Of a stretch of 53,631 bases of DNA, positions 9,071 through 18,520 are shown piece after piece (position 1 is the first letter of the stretch; every line of letters starts with the position of its first letter). The translations under genes were made by a program, and so were the position numbers. The stretch is taken from the NCBI GenBank assembly GCA_949292025.1, contig CASEYC010000097.1, positions 88,342 to 141,972 of the forward strand, written 5' to 3'. The notes under the pieces were generated by a model that saw nothing but the letters and a program-made list of their open reading frames with translations, did not search any database and was not told where the DNA came from. The stretch is from an uncultured Bacteroides sp. Its GTDB lineage: Bacteria > Bacteroidota > Bacteroidia > Bacteroidales > Bacteroidaceae.

Positions 9071-9684
9071 AGGCTCATCAGCAGGTGCAGCAGTTCATAC
9101 CATTCCACTTCGGTGTATTTCGACGAGAGTTGCGTGGGCGTCAGCGTCAGCGGGCGGGTGGAGAAGTCGGAGAACTCTATCCGTCCCCCCTCTATCTTGT
9201 GCAGGCCCAATTCTTCTGCAGTCACCACCGTCTTTCCCTCCGGACGGGCGGCGGAATAAAGCAGTTTCTCCAGGTGGGCAAAGTCCGCTTTCTTGGGCAG
9301 GACGCCTTTCAGTTCGCGGCGCGTGGCGCGGACATACCGCTTGCCCATGCGGTCCACCAGCAGGAGGTCGTCCGGCGTCACCTCGATGCGGGCCACCTCC
9401 GTGCGCAGGATGGGCATCAGGAACGACAGTTGCATCCGCTCGCCGCGCACCAGCTTCATTGTGCCGTTGACGGTCAGGACGGACTGCTTGCTCGGTACGG
9501 TCAGCTTCACTTTGGACGAGAGGCAAGTGCTCTCCTTCAGCGACGGGCCGGCGGCGTGGCGGCTGGTCTTGCACCCTGCCAGGCACAGCAGCAGCGCCAT
9601 GGCCAGCAGGATGGCCGGGCGGAACTTATTCTTGCGGGGCGTTTGTGGCCTCCGTGGCTTTTTCTCCATCAATATGGTTCTCAT
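9067..9684 (-). CDS. DUF4292 lipoprotein
   Basis: A 205-residue protein with a basic N-terminus, a hydrophobic segment and a lipobox LAGC, so it is a lipoprotein. The body matches the Bacteroidetes family DUF4292, which resembles LolA/LolB-like lipoprotein carriers in size and predicted beta content; that resemblance is inference. Its start overlaps the end of the TPR gene by 59 nt (44 nt if the ATG at 9669 is used) and its stop overlaps the EnvC-like start by 4 nt, giving a tightly coupled trio. No catalytic motif is visible. Confidence 0.85.
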   Translation of the reverse strand: MRTILMEKKPRRPQTPRKNKFRPAILLAMALLLCLAGCKTSRHAAGPSLKESTCLSSKVKLTVPSKQSVLTVNGTMKLVRGERMQLSFLMPILRTEVARIEVTPDDLLLVDRMGKRYVRATRRELKGVLPKKADFAHLEKLLYSAARPEGKTVVTAEELGLHKIEGGRIEFSDFSTRPLTLTPTQLSSKYTEVEWYELLHLLMSL

Positions 9685-11395
9685 AGGGTATGTATTTCTT
9701 CTCGTTGATTTTCTGTTCCAATACTTCGCTCTTGATGCCCATGTCGCGGGCTTTCTGCCACAATTCCACGGCCTTGTCTGTGTCGCCAGTCATGTAGTAG
9801 ATGTCGCCGCCGTGCTCCACGATGCCCGCGCTCTTCTCCGTGTCGCTCAGCAGGGCGTCGTCGATGTAGATGCGCGCCTCGGCATACTTGCCCTTCTCGA
9901 AGAGAATCCAAGCGTAAGTGTCCAGGTAGGTGGCGTTCTTCGGTTCGGCCTGGATGGTCTTGTAGCTCATCTCCTCCGCGCGGTCCAGGTCGCGCCGCTC
10001 CAGCGAGAGGTAGTAGGCGTAGTTGTTGAGGGCGGGGATATTCTCCGGGAAGTACACCAAGGCCGAGTCGTAGGCGGCGTAGGCCTGCTGCGTCAGCTTC
10101 TTTTCATAGTAGGCGTCGCCCATGATGGTGAAGAAGTCGGACACCACTTCCTTCTTGGCGCCTTCCCTCGCTTCTTCCAGGGCCTTTTGGCACGTGGCGA
10201 TGACGTCGTCCGTGCGCCCGTCCTGGTTGTAGGCGATGGCCAGGTAGAAGTAGAATTCCGGTCGGTCCGGGTTGGCCACCACGCCCCCCTCGCACAGGCG
10301 GGTCACCTCTTTATAATCCTCCGCCTTGATGGCCTCGCCCAGCAGGGTCATGCGGGCGGCGGTGTGGGTGGGGTCGATGTCCAGCACGTGGTTCAGCACG
10401 GGGACGGTCTCCTTGTCCATCCCCTTCGACAGGAGATACTGCACGTAGAGCAGGGGCAGTTGCGCGTCCTCCGGGTCTTCCTCCAGGATGCGGTCGAAGA
10501 GGCCGATGATGCGCGTGCTGTCCGCGTCGGCGCGCTCATTCTCCACGATGAGCTGGCGCATCACCAGCAGCTTCGTTTCCGACGGCACCTTGCGGTTCAG
10601 CAGCAGCGTGTCCAGTTGTTGTTGGTAGAGGGCCTCCTGCCCGGTCTCCTGGTAATAGGTGGCCAGCGAGTAGAGGGCCATCGGGTTGTCAGGCTCCTGG
10701 TCCAGCACGTTGCGGTAGAGTTCGTACGCTTCCTTCTCCTTGCCGTTTTGCAGGTAGGCGTCGCCCAATACCACCTGGTAGCGCGTGTCCATGGGATATT
10801 CCTCCACCAGGCTTTCTATCTCGCGGAAGGCGCGTTTATGGTCTTTCTTTTGCAGGTAGATGCGGAACTTTTCCATCGTCAACTGTTCGCTCTTGCCGGC
10901 GCGCTGTTCCAGTTTGTTGAGCAAGGCCAGCACCTTGTCGTAGTCCTCGGCGCGGTTGTAGAGGTCCAGCAGGTTGTACAGCGGGTCCACCTTGTTGGGG
11001 AAGCGCGTGGTCATCTGCTCCAGCAGGGCGGTGGCCTTCTCCGTCTCGCCCTGTTTCTGGTAGAGGTTGGCCAACCCCTGGGCATACCAGAAGTTGTCCG
11101 GGTCGTTCGTCACGGCCTTTTCCAGTGCCTGCACGGCCTGTTCCTCCCTCTTCAGGAACATATAATATTGGGCCAGTTCGTAGTGTGCCGACGCGGCCTC
11201 CGGGTTAATCTCCAGGCAGTGTTGCAGGAGGTCGAAGGCGGCGTCATACTTCCCCAGCGTCTTCTGGCGGACGGACTCCAGGAAGTAGTAGTCGTATTTG
11301 CGTTGCTGCTCCTCGTCCGTCTGGGCGAAGGCTGTGTACATCCCCGGCAGGAGGACGGCGGCCAGCAGCAGAAAGATTTTTCGCATGGCGTTCAT
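9626..11395 (-). CDS. Exported tetratricopeptide repeat protein
   Basis: A 589-residue protein with a signal peptide (residues 1-24, ending TAFAQ) followed almost entirely by TPR units, with repeats such as AHYELAQYYMFLKREEQAVQ and ALNNYAYYLSLERRDLDRAE. TPR arrays are protein-docking surfaces, so a role as a periplasmic or outer-membrane scaffold is likely. It is the first gene after dut in the order dut-TPR-DUF4292-EnvC, which I recognise as conserved in Bacteroides. The second ATG (MRKIFLL, 11386) is an alternative start. Confidence 0.9.
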   Translation of the reverse strand: MNAMRKIFLLLAAVLLPGMYTAFAQTDEEQQRKYDYYFLESVRQKTLGKYDAAFDLLQHCLEINPEAASAHYELAQYYMFLKREEQAVQALEKAVTNDPDNFWYAQGLANLYQKQGETEKATALLEQMTTRFPNKVDPLYNLLDLYNRAEDYDKVLALLNKLEQRAGKSEQLTMEKFRIYLQKKDHKRAFREIESLVEEYPMDTRYQVVLGDAYLQNGKEKEAYELYRNVLDQEPDNPMALYSLATYYQETGQEALYQQQLDTLLLNRKVPSETKLLVMRQLIVENERADADSTRIIGLFDRILEEDPEDAQLPLLYVQYLLSKGMDKETVPVLNHVLDIDPTHTAARMTLLGEAIKAEDYKEVTRLCEGGVVANPDRPEFYFYLAIAYNQDGRTDDVIATCQKALEEAREGAKKEVVSDFFTIMGDAYYEKKLTQQAYAAYDSALVYFPENIPALNNYAYYLSLERRDLDRAEEMSYKTIQAEPKNATYLDTYAWILFEKGKYAEARIYIDDALLSDTEKSAGIVEHGGDIYYMTGDTDKAVELWQKARDMGIKSEVLEQKINEKKYIPYENHIDGEKATEATNAPQE

Positions 11396-11419
11396 ATAAA
11401 AGTCGGATAACTGATTTTC

Positions 11420-11501
11420 AGGCGCGGATTACGCGGATTTCACGGATTTCCTTTCGTGTCGTTTCTGACGCATTTCCGCGAAATCCGCGTAATCCGCGCC
11501 T
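11420..11501. repeat. Palindromic intergenic repeat, copy A
   Basis: Two arms of 27 nt (11420-11446 and 11475-11501) are inverted copies with one mismatch; the outer 21 nt are perfect. The arms carry the repeated core GCGGATTACGCGGATTTC and enclose a 28-nt loop. The element fills the gap between the TPR gene and dut. It shares its left arm with the repeat at 43056. It lacks a T-run on either side, so it is not an ordinary terminator. Confidence 0.85.
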
Positions 11502-11511
11502 AAAAACATTA

Positions 11512-11949
11512 TTATTTCTCTCCCGTGTGCCCGAATCCCCCGGCGCCCCGTTCCGTCTCGTCCAGCGAGTCCGTCGGTTGCCAGGCGGCCTGCTCGTGGC
11601 GGGCGATGACCATCTGGGCGATGCGTTCGCCGTCTTCGATGATGAACGGCTCGTCGGAGAGGTTGACGAGGATGATGCGTATCTCGCCGCGGTAGTCGGC
11701 GTCGATGGTGCCCGGCGAGTTCAGCACCGTGATGCCCCGTTTCAGGGCCAGGCCGCTGCGGGGGCGGATTTGTACCTCATAGCCTTCCGGCAGGGCGATG
11801 TAGAGTCCCGTGGGCACCAGGCAGCGTTGCAGGGGCGCCAGCGTGACGGGTTGGTCCAGGTTGGCGCGGAGGTCCATGCCGGCGGAAAGGGCCGTGGCAT
11901 ACGCGGGCAGGGGATGTTTCGAGCGGTTTACGATGGGTATGTTCAGCAT
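11512..11949 (-). CDS. dut: Deoxyuridine 5'-triphosphate nucleotidohydrolase (dUTPase)
   Basis: A 145-residue trimeric dUTPase that hydrolyses dUTP to dUMP and keeps uracil out of DNA. All five family motifs are present in order: [34 protein letters not shown] and [10 protein letters not shown]. The start MLNIPIV gives the family length; the longer in-frame reading runs through the promoter region. A weak -7-like box, TACTTTCG on the minus strand, lies about 30 nt upstream (11980-11987). It heads the strand run that continues into the TPR gene after the repeat at 11420-11501. Confidence 0.96.
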   Translation of the reverse strand: MLNIPIVNRSKHPLPAYATALSAGMDLRANLDQPVTLAPLQRCLVPTGLYIALPEGYEVQIRPRSGLALKRGITVLNSPGTIDADYRGEIRIILVNLSDEPFIIEDGERIAQMVIARHEQAAWQPTDSLDETERGAGGFGHTGEK

Positions 11950-12048
11950 AATTTTGCAGTTCTGGGTTAAAATATTCGGCGAAAGTACGGATTTTGGCGC
12001 TAAATAGTGGTACATTTGCAGTTAAATAATATAAGTAACGGTGCAAAT

Positions 12049-12150
12049 TTGCCCGTCCGCGTCCGCCCATATCCCCGTCCGAGGGCGGAGGTACGCCTAA
12101 GCACGGGCGCGGGTACGGGTAAGCACGGGCGCGGGTATCTGCGCCTGAGG
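12049..12150. repeat. GC-rich intergenic repeat with CCTAAGCACGGGCG units
   Basis: Within the 434-bp gap between dut and dgt this stretch holds TAAGCACGGGCGCGGGTA-like units twice (about 12097 and 12121). The 17-mer CGCCTAAGCACGGGCGC at 12094-12110 recurs exactly, inverted, at 33767-33783 in another gap. An open reading frame of 69 codons crosses it but has no coding features. Confidence 0.6.
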
Positions 12151-12184
12151 GCTAAGAATCACGGACTTATAAATAGGAATTTAG

Positions 12185-12351
12185 ATGGAACGCAAATTAC
12201 ACAAATAATTTTTTAGACGCGGATTTAGCGGATGACGCGGATTCATATATTTTTTGTAACGTAAAACCGTTATCCTAGAAAAATTAATCCGCTCAATCCG
12301 CTAAATCCGCGTCTAAAAAATTTGCGGGATTTGCGGAATTTGTGTTCCAAT
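12185..12351. repeat. Palindromic intergenic repeat, copy B (long arms)
   Basis: Imperfect inverted arms of about 60-65 nt (roughly 12185-12243 and 12285-12351) share TGGAAC-CAAATT ends, an AATTTTTTAGACGCGGATT core and AGCGGAT units. The loop is about 40 nt. Its right arm matches the right arm of the repeat at 43056. The leader motif TAAATTATCATCTACC follows 8 nt later and then the dgt start codon, so the repeat lies directly in the dgt upstream region. Confidence 0.8.
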
Positions 12352-12359
12352 CAACCCGA

Positions 12360-12375
12360 TAAATTATCATCTACC
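12360..12375 (+). promoter_or_regulatory. Leader motif TAAATTATCATCTACC before dgt
   Basis: It differs from the copy at 5884-5899 by a single base and ends 8 nt before the dgt ATG, again where a ribosome binding site would be. Seeing the same 16-mer at the same distance from two unrelated genes suggests function, not chance. Confidence 0.4.
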
Positions 12376-12383
12376 CAATAGCA

Positions 12384-13730
12384 ATGGACTGGCATACCCT
12401 TCTCTCCGCCAAGCGATTCGGCTTGGAAGAATACCACCGGGACCACCCCGAGAACCGCTCTGAATTTCAGCGCGACTACGACCGCCTTATCTTCTCTGCC
12501 CCCTTCCGCCGCTTGCAGAACAAGACGCAGGTCTTCCCCCTGCCGGGCAGCATCTTCGTCCACAACCGCCTGACGCACAGCCTGGAGGTGGCCAGCGTGG
12601 GCCGCTCATTAGGCAACGACGTCGCCCGCCTGCTGGTGGAGCGGCACCCGGAACTGCGGGACACCTACGTGCCCGAAATCGGCGCCATCGTCTCCGCCGC
12701 CTGCCTGGCGCACGACTTGGGCAACCCGCCCTTCGGCCACTCCGGCGAGCAGGCCATCTCCACCTTCTTCTCCGAAGGAAAAGGGCAGGCTTTGCGGGAC
12801 ATGGAACTGGACGGCGCGAAACTTAGTCCCGGACAGTGGGAAGACCTGACCCACTTCGAGGGCAACGCCAACGCCTTCCGCCTCCTGACCCACCAGTTCG
12901 AGGGGCGGCGCAAGGGCGGCTTCGTCCTGACCTATTCCACCCTCGCCGCCATCGTGAAGTATCCCTACGCCTCCAGCCTGGCGGGAAGCAAGTCCAAGTT
13001 CGGCTTCTTCACCACCGAGGAGGAGGGCTACCGCCGCATCGCTGCCGAGCTGGGCATCCCCCGGCTACAGGACAGTCCCCTGCGCTGCGCGCGCCATCCG
13101 CTGGTCTACCTCGTGGAGGCCGCCGACGACATCTGCTACCAGATTATGGACATCGAGGACGCCTACAAGCTGAAGCTGCTGACCCTGGCCGAGACCCGCG
13201 ACCTCCTGCTGGGCTACTTCGACGACGCACGCCGTGGGCGTCGCCTGGACACCCTGCGCATCGTCAGCGACACCAACGAGCAGATTGCCTACCTGCGCTC
13301 CAGCGTCATCGGCCTCCTTATCCAGGAGTGCGTCCGCGCCTTTGTGGACAACGAGGAAGCCATCCTGGCGGGCACCTTCGACGGCCCCCTCATCCGCCAC
13401 ATCGCCCAGCGCCCCGCCGAAGCCTACGCCCGTTGCTCCGCCGTGGCCCGCGAGAAAATCTACCGCTCCAAGGACGTGCTGGACATCGAGTTGGCGGGCT
13501 TCCGCATCATCAGCACCCTGCTCGAACTGATGCTCGACGCCGTGCGCTGGCCGGACCGCGCCTACTCGCGCCTGCTCATCAACCGCGTCTCCAGCCAATA
13601 TGCCGTCCGCGCCCCAGGGCTTTACGAGCGGGTGCAGGCGGTGCTGGACTATATCTCCGGCATGACGGACGTCTTCGCCCTCGACTTGTATAGGAAAATC
13701 AACGGGAACAGCTTGCCGGAGATTTCTTGA
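12384..13730 (+). CDS. dgt: Deoxyguanosinetriphosphate triphosphohydrolase
   Basis: A 448-residue HD-superfamily enzyme that converts dGTP (or other dNTPs) to the nucleoside and tripolyphosphate. The active-site residues are visible: NRLTHSLEV (His65), CLAHDLGNPPFGHSG (His110-Asp111, His119). The N-terminal FRRLQNKTQVFPL motif is typical of the Dgt family. The length matches the family. It is transcribed away from dut; the two genes together guard dNTP pool quality, but they are divergent and separated by two repeats, so shared regulation is not shown. Confidence 0.95.
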   Translation: MDWHTLLSAKRFGLEEYHRDHPENRSEFQRDYDRLIFSAPFRRLQNKTQVFPLPGSIFVHNRLTHSLEVASVGRSLGNDVARLLVERHPELRDTYVPEIGAIVSAACLAHDLGNPPFGHSGEQAISTFFSEGKGQALRDMELDGAKLSPGQWEDLTHFEGNANAFRLLTHQFEGRRKGGFVLTYSTLAAIVKYPYASSLAGSKSKFGFFTTEEEGYRRIAAELGIPRLQDSPLRCARHPLVYLVEAADDICYQIMDIEDAYKLKLLTLAETRDLLLGYFDDARRGRRLDTLRIVSDTNEQIAYLRSSVIGLLIQECVRAFVDNEEAILAGTFDGPLIRHIAQRPAEAYARCSAVAREKIYRSKDVLDIELAGFRIISTLLELMLDAVRWPDRAYSRLLINRVSSQYAVRAPGLYERVQAVLDYISGMTDVFALDLYRKINGNSLPEIS

Positions 13731-13786
13731 ATGCTTAAATTATGATAAATAACGCCCCGGAAACGCCTACGATGCGCGGAAGGTGG

Positions 13787-13794
13787 TATCTTTG
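13787..13794 (+). promoter_or_regulatory. -7 box for the TPR lipoprotein gene
   Basis: TATCTTTG fits the Bacteroides -7 consensus and sits 39 nt before the ATG at 13834. There is no clear TTTG at the usual distance upstream. Confidence 0.5.
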
Positions 13795-13833
13795 TCCTTC
13801 AGAAGCAACCATTAACCCCTAACTGATTAAATT

Positions 13834-15534
13834 ATGTTGAAAAGTAAGATTTTTCTGTCCCTTGTCGGGGCGTTGATGCTGGCTGCCTTCAGTGCGTGCA
13901 GCAGCAAGATGGGCGAGTTGTCGTCCGATTATTTCACCGTTACGCCCCAAGTGCTGGAGGCTGTGAACGGCCAGGTGCCTGCCACCATCAACGGCAAGTT
14001 CCCGGAGAAGTATTTCAATAAGAAAGCCATCGTCGAGGTGACGCCCGTCCTCCGCTGGGAAGGCGGCGAAGCCAAGGGCCAGCCCTCTGTCTTCCAAGGC
14101 GAGAAGGTGCAGGGCAACGACCAGACCATTTCCTACAAGATGGGTGGCAACTACACGATGAAGACTTCCTTTGATTATGTGCCCGAGATGGCCAAGTCCG
14201 AACTCTACCTCGAGTTCAAAGGCACGGTGGGCAAGAAGTACGTGGAAATCCCGGCCGTGAAGATTGCCGACGGCGTCATCGCCACTTCCGAGCTGGTGGA
14301 GCAGACCCTTGCCACTGCCACGCCCGCCACGGGCAACGATGCCTTCCAGCGCATCATCAAGGAGAAGAGCGAGGCCAACATCATGTTCCTCATCCAGCAG
14401 GCCAACATCCGCTCCAGCGAGCTGAAGAACGCCAAGAACTTCACGCAGGAGGCCAAGGACATCAACGAGTCGGCCAACAAGAAGATCACCGACGTGCAGA
14501 TTTCGGCCTACGCTTCGCCCGATGGCGGCATGGACCTGAACACCAGCCTCGCCGAGAAGCGTCGTGACAACACCGAGAAGGCCCTGACCCGCGAACTGCG
14601 CAAGGCCGACGTGGAAGCTGCCGTGGATGCCGAATACACCGCCGAGGACTGGGAAGGCTTCCAGGAACTGGTCAGCAAGTCCGACATCCAGGACAAGGAG
14701 CTCATCCTGCGCGTCCTCTCCATGTACAGCGACCCCGAACAGCGCGAACAGGAAATCAAGAACATCTCTGCCGTCTACAGCACGCTGGCCGACGAGATCC
14801 TGCCCCAGCTGCGCCGCTCGCGCCTGACGCTGAACTACGAGATCATCGGCAAGTCTGACGAGGAAATCAGCAACCTGGCCCAGAACGACCCCGCCCAGCT
14901 GAACCTGGAGGAACTGCTCTATGCCGCCACGCTGACCAACGACCCCGCACAGAAGGAAGCTATCTATAAGAAAGCCGTCGCCCAATTCCCCGAGGACTAC
15001 CGCGCCTACAACAACATCGGCAAGCTGGCTTACCAGGCCGGCAACCTGGACAAGGCCGAAAGCTTCTTCAAGCAGGCCCTGCAACGCAAGGATGCTCCCG
15101 AAGCCAACATGAATATGGGCTTGGTAGCCCTGAAGAAGGGTGACAAGGCTACCGCCGAGACCTATCTGGGCAAGGCTGCCGGCGCCGAGGGCCTGAACGA
15201 AGCCTTGGGCAACCTCTACATCGAGCAGGGCAAGTACGACCAGGCTGTCAGCAGCTTCGGCGACCTGAAGACCAACAGCGCCGCCCTGGCCCAGATCCTG
15301 GCCAAAGACTACAACAAGGCACGCGTCACGCTGGACGGCGTGAAGACGCAGGACGCCTACACCAGCTACCTGAAGGCTGTCTTGGGCGCCCGCACCAACA
15401 ACCCGTCGGCCGTCACCACCAACCTGAAGAAGGCTGTGGCCGCCAACCCGTCGCTGGCCAAGAAGGCCGCCACGGACCTGGAGTTTGCCAAGTATTTCAC
15501 GAATAGTGACTTCATGAGCATCGTGAACCAATAA
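13834..15534 (+). CDS. Abundant-type lipoprotein with OmpA-like middle and TPR C-terminus
   Basis: A 566-residue lipoprotein: signal peptide with lipobox FSAC (Cys22), an N-terminal beta domain (about 25-150), a middle region with ISAYASPDGG and an SLAEKRRDNTEKAL motif that resembles OmpA-C peptidoglycan-binding folds (about 180-330), and TPR units (about 330-480; for example YNNIGKLAYQAGNLDKAESF). Codon use is strongly biased to a few GC-ending codons, as in highly expressed genes. It has its own -7 box and a strong terminator (15559), so it is monocistronic. A structural role tying the outer membrane to other envelope proteins is inference. Confidence 0.85.
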   Translation: MLKSKIFLSLVGALMLAAFSACSSKMGELSSDYFTVTPQVLEAVNGQVPATINGKFPEKYFNKKAIVEVTPVLRWEGGEAKGQPSVFQGEKVQGNDQTISYKMGGNYTMKTSFDYVPEMAKSELYLEFKGTVGKKYVEIPAVKIADGVIATSELVEQTLATATPATGNDAFQRIIKEKSEANIMFLIQQANIRSSELKNAKNFTQEAKDINESANKKITDVQISAYASPDGGMDLNTSLAEKRRDNTEKALTRELRKADVEAAVDAEYTAEDWEGFQELVSKSDIQDKELILRVLSMYSDPEQREQEIKNISAVYSTLADEILPQLRRSRLTLNYEIIGKSDEEISNLAQNDPAQLNLEELLYAATLTNDPAQKEAIYKKAVAQFPEDYRAYNNIGKLAYQAGNLDKAESFFKQALQRKDAPEANMNMGLVALKKGDKATAETYLGKAAGAEGLNEALGNLYIEQGKYDQAVSSFGDLKTNSAALAQILAKDYNKARVTLDGVKTQDAYTSYLKAVLGARTNNPSAVTTNLKKAVAANPSLAKKAATDLEFAKYFTNSDFMSIVNQ

Positions 15535-15558
15535 GTTTTTTGTCCTATAACTCAGTAG

Positions 15559-15596
15559 GGCGCGGATTTCCCAAGAGGGGAGTCCGCGCCTTTCTT
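15559..15596 (+). terminator. Rho-independent terminator after the TPR lipoprotein gene
   Basis: A 14-bp stem (15559-15572 with 15577-15590; outer part GGCGCGGA with TCCGCGCC) has an AAGA tetraloop and is followed by TTTCTT. It starts 25 nt after the stop codon. The stem shares GGCGCGGATT with the palindromic repeats elsewhere in the window. Confidence 0.85.
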
Positions 15597-15639
15597 AGTT
15601 TCAATAAACGCTATAAAGCCTTAAAGTTTTCTCCTGCTT

Positions 15640-15671
15640 CTTGCACATTTCCCGCAAAACCGCTACATTCG
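15640..15671 (+). promoter_or_regulatory. Probable promoter of the membrane pyrophosphatase gene
   Basis: CTTG (15640-15643) and TACATTCG (15664-15671) are separated by exactly 20 nt and each differs by one base from the Bacteroides consensus TTTG/TAnnTTTG. The ATG follows 48 nt after the -7 box. Confidence 0.45.
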
Positions 15672-15719
15672 GACACCGGATAAACCGGCCTGACAAACCT
15701 TCTAAAAAACAAACTTGCC

Positions 15720-17921
<2,202 letters not shown>

Positions 17922-17965
17922 TTTTCCCAGTGTAGACACTCAAATGAAATACGAATTAATCGGCC

Positions 17966-18258
17966 CGTTGTAGGGGCGGGGCTTGCCCCCGCCCTGCATA
18001 AGGGCGACCGCAAGGGCCGCCCCTACACGTGGCTTCTCTCATCGCTTTCTCTCCATCATCCCTCCACTATTACTCCTATGATACTCCTATAATACTCCTA
18101 TGTTGGTCCTATTCAGAAGTAGAGAAATAGGGGGGCAATAGGGGGATTGTTTGGGTTAAATAGGAATTTAGCGGGCTTTGCCCGCAATGTTAAACGTGTA
18201 GGGGCGACCCTTGCGGTCGCCCCTATTCAGGGCGGGGGCAAGCCCCGCCCCTACAACG
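17966..18258. repeat. 65-bp inverted repeat pair enclosing tandem 11-mers
   Basis: Left arm 17966-18030 and right arm 18194-18258 are inverted copies with three mismatches in 65 positions. Each arm is itself two GC-rich hairpins (GGGGCGGGGCTTGCCCC and GGGCGACCGCAAGGG cores). The 163 bp between hold three tandem 11-mers, TACTCCTATGA-like, at 18071-18103, and two GGGGG-rich AATAGGGGG units at about 18126-18146 that could pair with the CCTAT tracts. No open reading frame is inside and no target-site duplication was found. Confidence 0.85.
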
Positions 18259-18284
18259 ATAAATTATCATTTAATTTTCACGCT

Positions 18285-18318
18285 TTCTTAACTTCTTCTT
18301 AACAACTTCTTAACTTCT
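18285..18318. repeat. Tandem CTTCTTAAC repeat upstream of the first susC
   Basis: Three units of TTCTTAAC(T/A) spaced about 11 bp lie 200 bp upstream of the susC start. Between here and the gene I see only an AT-rich leader with a weak -7-like TACCTTTA at 18469-18476. Confidence 0.5.
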
Positions 18319-18520
18319 ATAATCAGACACCGCGAAAATAGCCGAAAATGCAAACCGGAGTTGGCAAAATGGACGTTTTTGCAGGGCTATTGCTAAATAA
18401 ATGTTAAATCGGATACCCCGTCGATAAAAAAAGAACCATTGTCGATGTTTTTCTTCGGATAGTTTGCTTACCTTTACGCCAACGTGCAATAACATATTGC
18501 TTAATTAAAAAAATTACATT

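Noticed and set aside
11420-11501. Terminator for dut
   Set aside because: The hairpin is large and lacks a T-run on the minus strand, and other copies lie upstream of genes.
12007-12216. 69-codon gene between dut and dgt
   Set aside because: It lies within the GC-rich and palindromic repeats, and its product is low-complexity Arg/Gly/Pro.
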